Source of the DNA: Paenibacillus sp. SC116
GTDB lineage: Bacteria; Bacillota; Bacilli; Paenibacillales; Paenibacillaceae
Length of the DNA stretch: 64,000 nt
Direction of reading: 5' to 3'
Assembly (NCBI RefSeq): GCF_024733555.1
Contig: NZ_JANIOF010000006.1
Coordinates: forward strand, 124,001 to 188,000
Position 1 is the first letter of the stretch. Each line of letters begins with the position of its first letter. Positions 62,390 to 64,000 of the stretch are shown one piece after another. The translations under genes and the position numbers were made by a program. The notes below the pieces were generated by a model, which saw nothing but the letters and a program-made list of their open reading frames with translations, was not told where the DNA came from and did no database searches.

Positions 62390-63481
62390 ATGCGAGTTAT
62401 GACTATTTTGGGTACGAGGCCAGAAATTATTAGACTCAGCCTTATTATGAAGCAGCTTGATCAATTGGCGGAGAAACATATCGTTGTGCACACCGGTCAA
62501 AATTTCACGCACACGTTAAGTGATATCTTTTTCGAGGAAATGGGACTGCGCTCCCCCGACTATAAGTTGTTCGATCAGCAGCAGAGTGTAGGTGAGCAGC
62601 TATCGATTATGTTTCGTGAGATTGAAAAAATATGTCTTAAAGAGCGGCCAGATCGCGTGCTTCTGCTCGGCGATACGAACAGTGCATTGAGTGCGATAGT
62701 CGTGGAACGGCTGGGGATCCCAGTTGTGCATATGGAGGCAGGCAATCGCTGCTTCGATTTGCGAGTTCCTGAAGAAAAAAATAGGCGCATCATTGATACG
62801 GTATCAAGCATCAATATGCCGTACACCGAACAGAGCAAGAAGCATCTTATTCAGGAAGGCATTCCAAGTCAACGAATTATACTCACAGGCAACCCGATCT
62901 ATGAGGTGCTGAATCATTATAAGTCGCAAATTGAAGCAAGTACGATTTTGACGAGGCTGAACTTGCAGCGTGGCGATTATTTTATAGTGACAACCCATCG
63001 TGCAGAAAATGTGGATTGCCCAGAGCATCTTCAGCAAATTATGCAAAGTTTGAATGAGGCGGCTGAACGGTACGGCAAGCGAATCATTTGTAGTGTTCAT
63101 CCTCGTACGAGAGCAAGGATGGAGAATGCTCCACAGTTGTCGCTGAACCCGTTGGTAGAATGCTATGAGCCGTTTGGATTTTTTGATTTCGTGAAACTGG
63201 AGCAGAATGCAGCTTGTGCGATTACAGATAGTGGTACAGTCCAAGAAGAATGCTGTATTTTTCATGTTCCTACTGTGACGATACGCAACACGACAGAACG
63301 TCCTGAGACAGTCGATTGTGGGAGTAACGTAGTGAGCGGACTAAAGGTGAAACAAATTGTAGAATCGATTGGCGTTATGACTACACTCCCGACGAGTTGG
63401 GAATGTCCAAAGGGGTACTTAGAGCCCCATGTTTCACATACTGTGGTGAAATTTTTGCTTGGAGGGAAAATGGATGTTTAA
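62390..63481 (+). CDS. UDP-HexNAc 2-epimerase, WbjD/CapG (FnlC)-like
   Basis: 363 residues of the WecB superfamily: MTILGTRPEIIRLSLIMK, HTGQNFTHTLSDIFFEEM, LLGDTNSALSA, HMEAGNRCFDLRVPEEKNRR, VTTHRAENVD, DSGTVQEECCIF and RNTTERPETV. The GNRCFDxRVPEExNRR form and NSxLSA context fit the subgroup acting on UDP-6-deoxy-talosamine in UDP-L-FucNAc synthesis, rather than WecB itself (GlcNAc to ManNAc). GAGGAAGCG fits ATG 62390; GTG 62375 overlaps the previous stop. The next gene overlaps its 3' end. Confidence 0.82.
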   Translation: MRVMTILGTRPEIIRLSLIMKQLDQLAEKHIVVHTGQNFTHTLSDIFFEEMGLRSPDYKLFDQQQSVGEQLSIMFREIEKICLKERPDRVLLLGDTNSALSAIVVERLGIPVVHMEAGNRCFDLRVPEEKNRRIIDTVSSINMPYTEQSKKHLIQEGIPSQRIILTGNPIYEVLNHYKSQIEASTILTRLNLQRGDYFIVTTHRAENVDCPEHLQQIMQSLNEAAERYGKRIICSVHPRTRARMENAPQLSLNPLVECYEPFGFFDFVKLEQNAACAITDSGTVQEECCIFHVPTVTIRNTTERPETVDCGSNVVSGLKVKQIVESIGVMTTLPTSWECPKGYLEPHVSHTVVKFLLGGKMDV

Positions 63482-64000
63482 GAATAAGCGCATCCTTGTG
63501 ACCGGTGGTACGGGATCGTGGGGATATGAACTGATTCGTCAATTGCTGCCTCAGCATCCGAAGGAGATTATCGTATTCTCACGTAACGAATCAAGTCAGG
63601 TTGCAATGAGCCGAGAATTCGAAAATAGCAGTCTTAGCTTCTGTATTGGAGATATCCGGGACCTACAAGCGCTTCGAGCAGCGTGTAAAGACGTGGACTA
63701 TGTGTACCATCTTGCTGCGCTTAAGCATGTTCCTGTATGTGAAGAACAGCCGTATGAGGCATTAAAAACAAATGTCGTTGGAACGCAGAACGTTATCGAA
63801 GCTGCGATTGAAAATCGGGTCAAAAAAGTAATCTACATTTCAACGGACAAAGCAGCTAACCCTTCGAATTTTTACGGAATGACGAAAGCTATCGGTGAGA
63901 AACTTATCGTTTATGCGAACTTGCTTCCTTCCAGCACTCAATTCGTCTGTGTGCGCGGGGGCAATGTACTTGGCACGAATGGCTCAGTTGTACATCTATT
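63474..64000 (+). CDS. NDP-sugar 4,6-dehydratase, PseB/FlaA1-CapE family (3' truncated by window edge)
   Basis: The first 175 codons are present. SDR-type Rossmann start LVTGGTGSWGYELIRQLL, FSRNESSQ, GDIRD, the block AALKHVPVCEEQPYEALKTNV, STDKAANPSNFYGMTK with a catalytic Y-x-x-x-K, and RGGNVLGTNGSVV. These are the conserved pieces of UDP-GlcNAc 4,6-dehydratases (PseB/FlaA1 and CapE). Having Tyr and STDKAANP is closer to PseB/FlaA1 than to CapE, in which I recall Met instead of Tyr. With the adjacent WbjD-like epimerase it suggests UDP-L-FucNAc or a related 6-deoxy-amino-sugar. GGAGGG eight bases before ATG 63474, which overlaps the previous stop. Confidence 0.85.
   Translation, partial: MFKNKRILVTGGTGSWGYELIRQLLPQHPKEIIVFSRNESSQVAMSREFENSSLSFCIGDIRDLQALRAACKDVDYVYHLAALKHVPVCEEQPYEALKTNVVGTQNVIEAAIENRVKKVIYISTDKAANPSNFYGMTKAIGEKLIVYANLLPSSTQFVCVRGGNVLGTNGSVVHL

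Overview
The window looks like chromosome of an endospore-forming Gram-positive bacterium of the Paenibacillaceae (Paenibacillus-like). The reasons are strong AGGAGG-type ribosome binding sites with many GTG/TTG starts, GpsB and EcsAB homologues, two c-di-AMP (ydaO-type) riboswitches, a secreted M9 collagenase, and a large block of spore-coat/exosporium genes (YheC/D-type ATP-grasp, CotSA-like and CgeB-like glycosyltransferases) with sigma-K-like promoters. The genus is an inference from gene content, not from a database search.

Layout. 1-14.3 kb is housekeeping and accessory: a GNAT acetyltransferase cut by the left edge, a P2A-type Ca2+ ATPase, a Ppx/GppA phosphatase with HD domain, a zinc-dependent PLC-like protein, a GH125 mannosidase behind a good CcpA cre match, CheX, an SDR, an anchored YceI protein, an OmpR-type two-component pair and a DEAD-box helicase. 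14.4-28.8 kb holds the collagenase, three tandem solute-binding lipoprotein paralogues (the middle one a deletion pseudogene), ecsAB, an aminotransferase with an NTF2-like partner, an AraC regulator, gpsB and psd.

28.9-51.7 kb is the most unusual part, a putative spore-surface fibre and glycosylation island. A YheC/D-type gene is divergent from a CotSA-like glycosyltransferase, followed by a 3229-residue protein made of about 280 decapeptide repeats with a small C-terminal beta domain. Then comes a six-gene operon of four GT2 enzymes or paralogues, a nucleotidyltransferase and a GT-D protein, then three tiny helical proteins, a very basic 100-residue protein and two CgeB paralogues. Five of these proteins clearly share a helix-like (aromatic/x)-x-x-Gly period-4 motif, a sixth has a weaker version, and many carry Arg/Lys-rich tails. 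I infer that the giant protein is the scaffold, that the sugar enzymes decorate it, and that the period-4 helices dock them together.

52-60.7 kb is a potassium module. One c-di-AMP riboswitch precedes a 144-residue RCK-like protein. A second, with an intrinsic terminator, precedes kdpF-A-B-C. The last gene is a kinase-less KdpD-like protein with the KdpD/USP sensory unit duplicated and the first copy degenerate. From 60.8 kb a further sugar locus begins (GT4 with a basic C-terminal tail, WbjD/CapG-like 2-epimerase, a PseB/FlaA1-type dehydratase cut by the right edge), probably making an amino-deoxy-sugar for a surface glycan.
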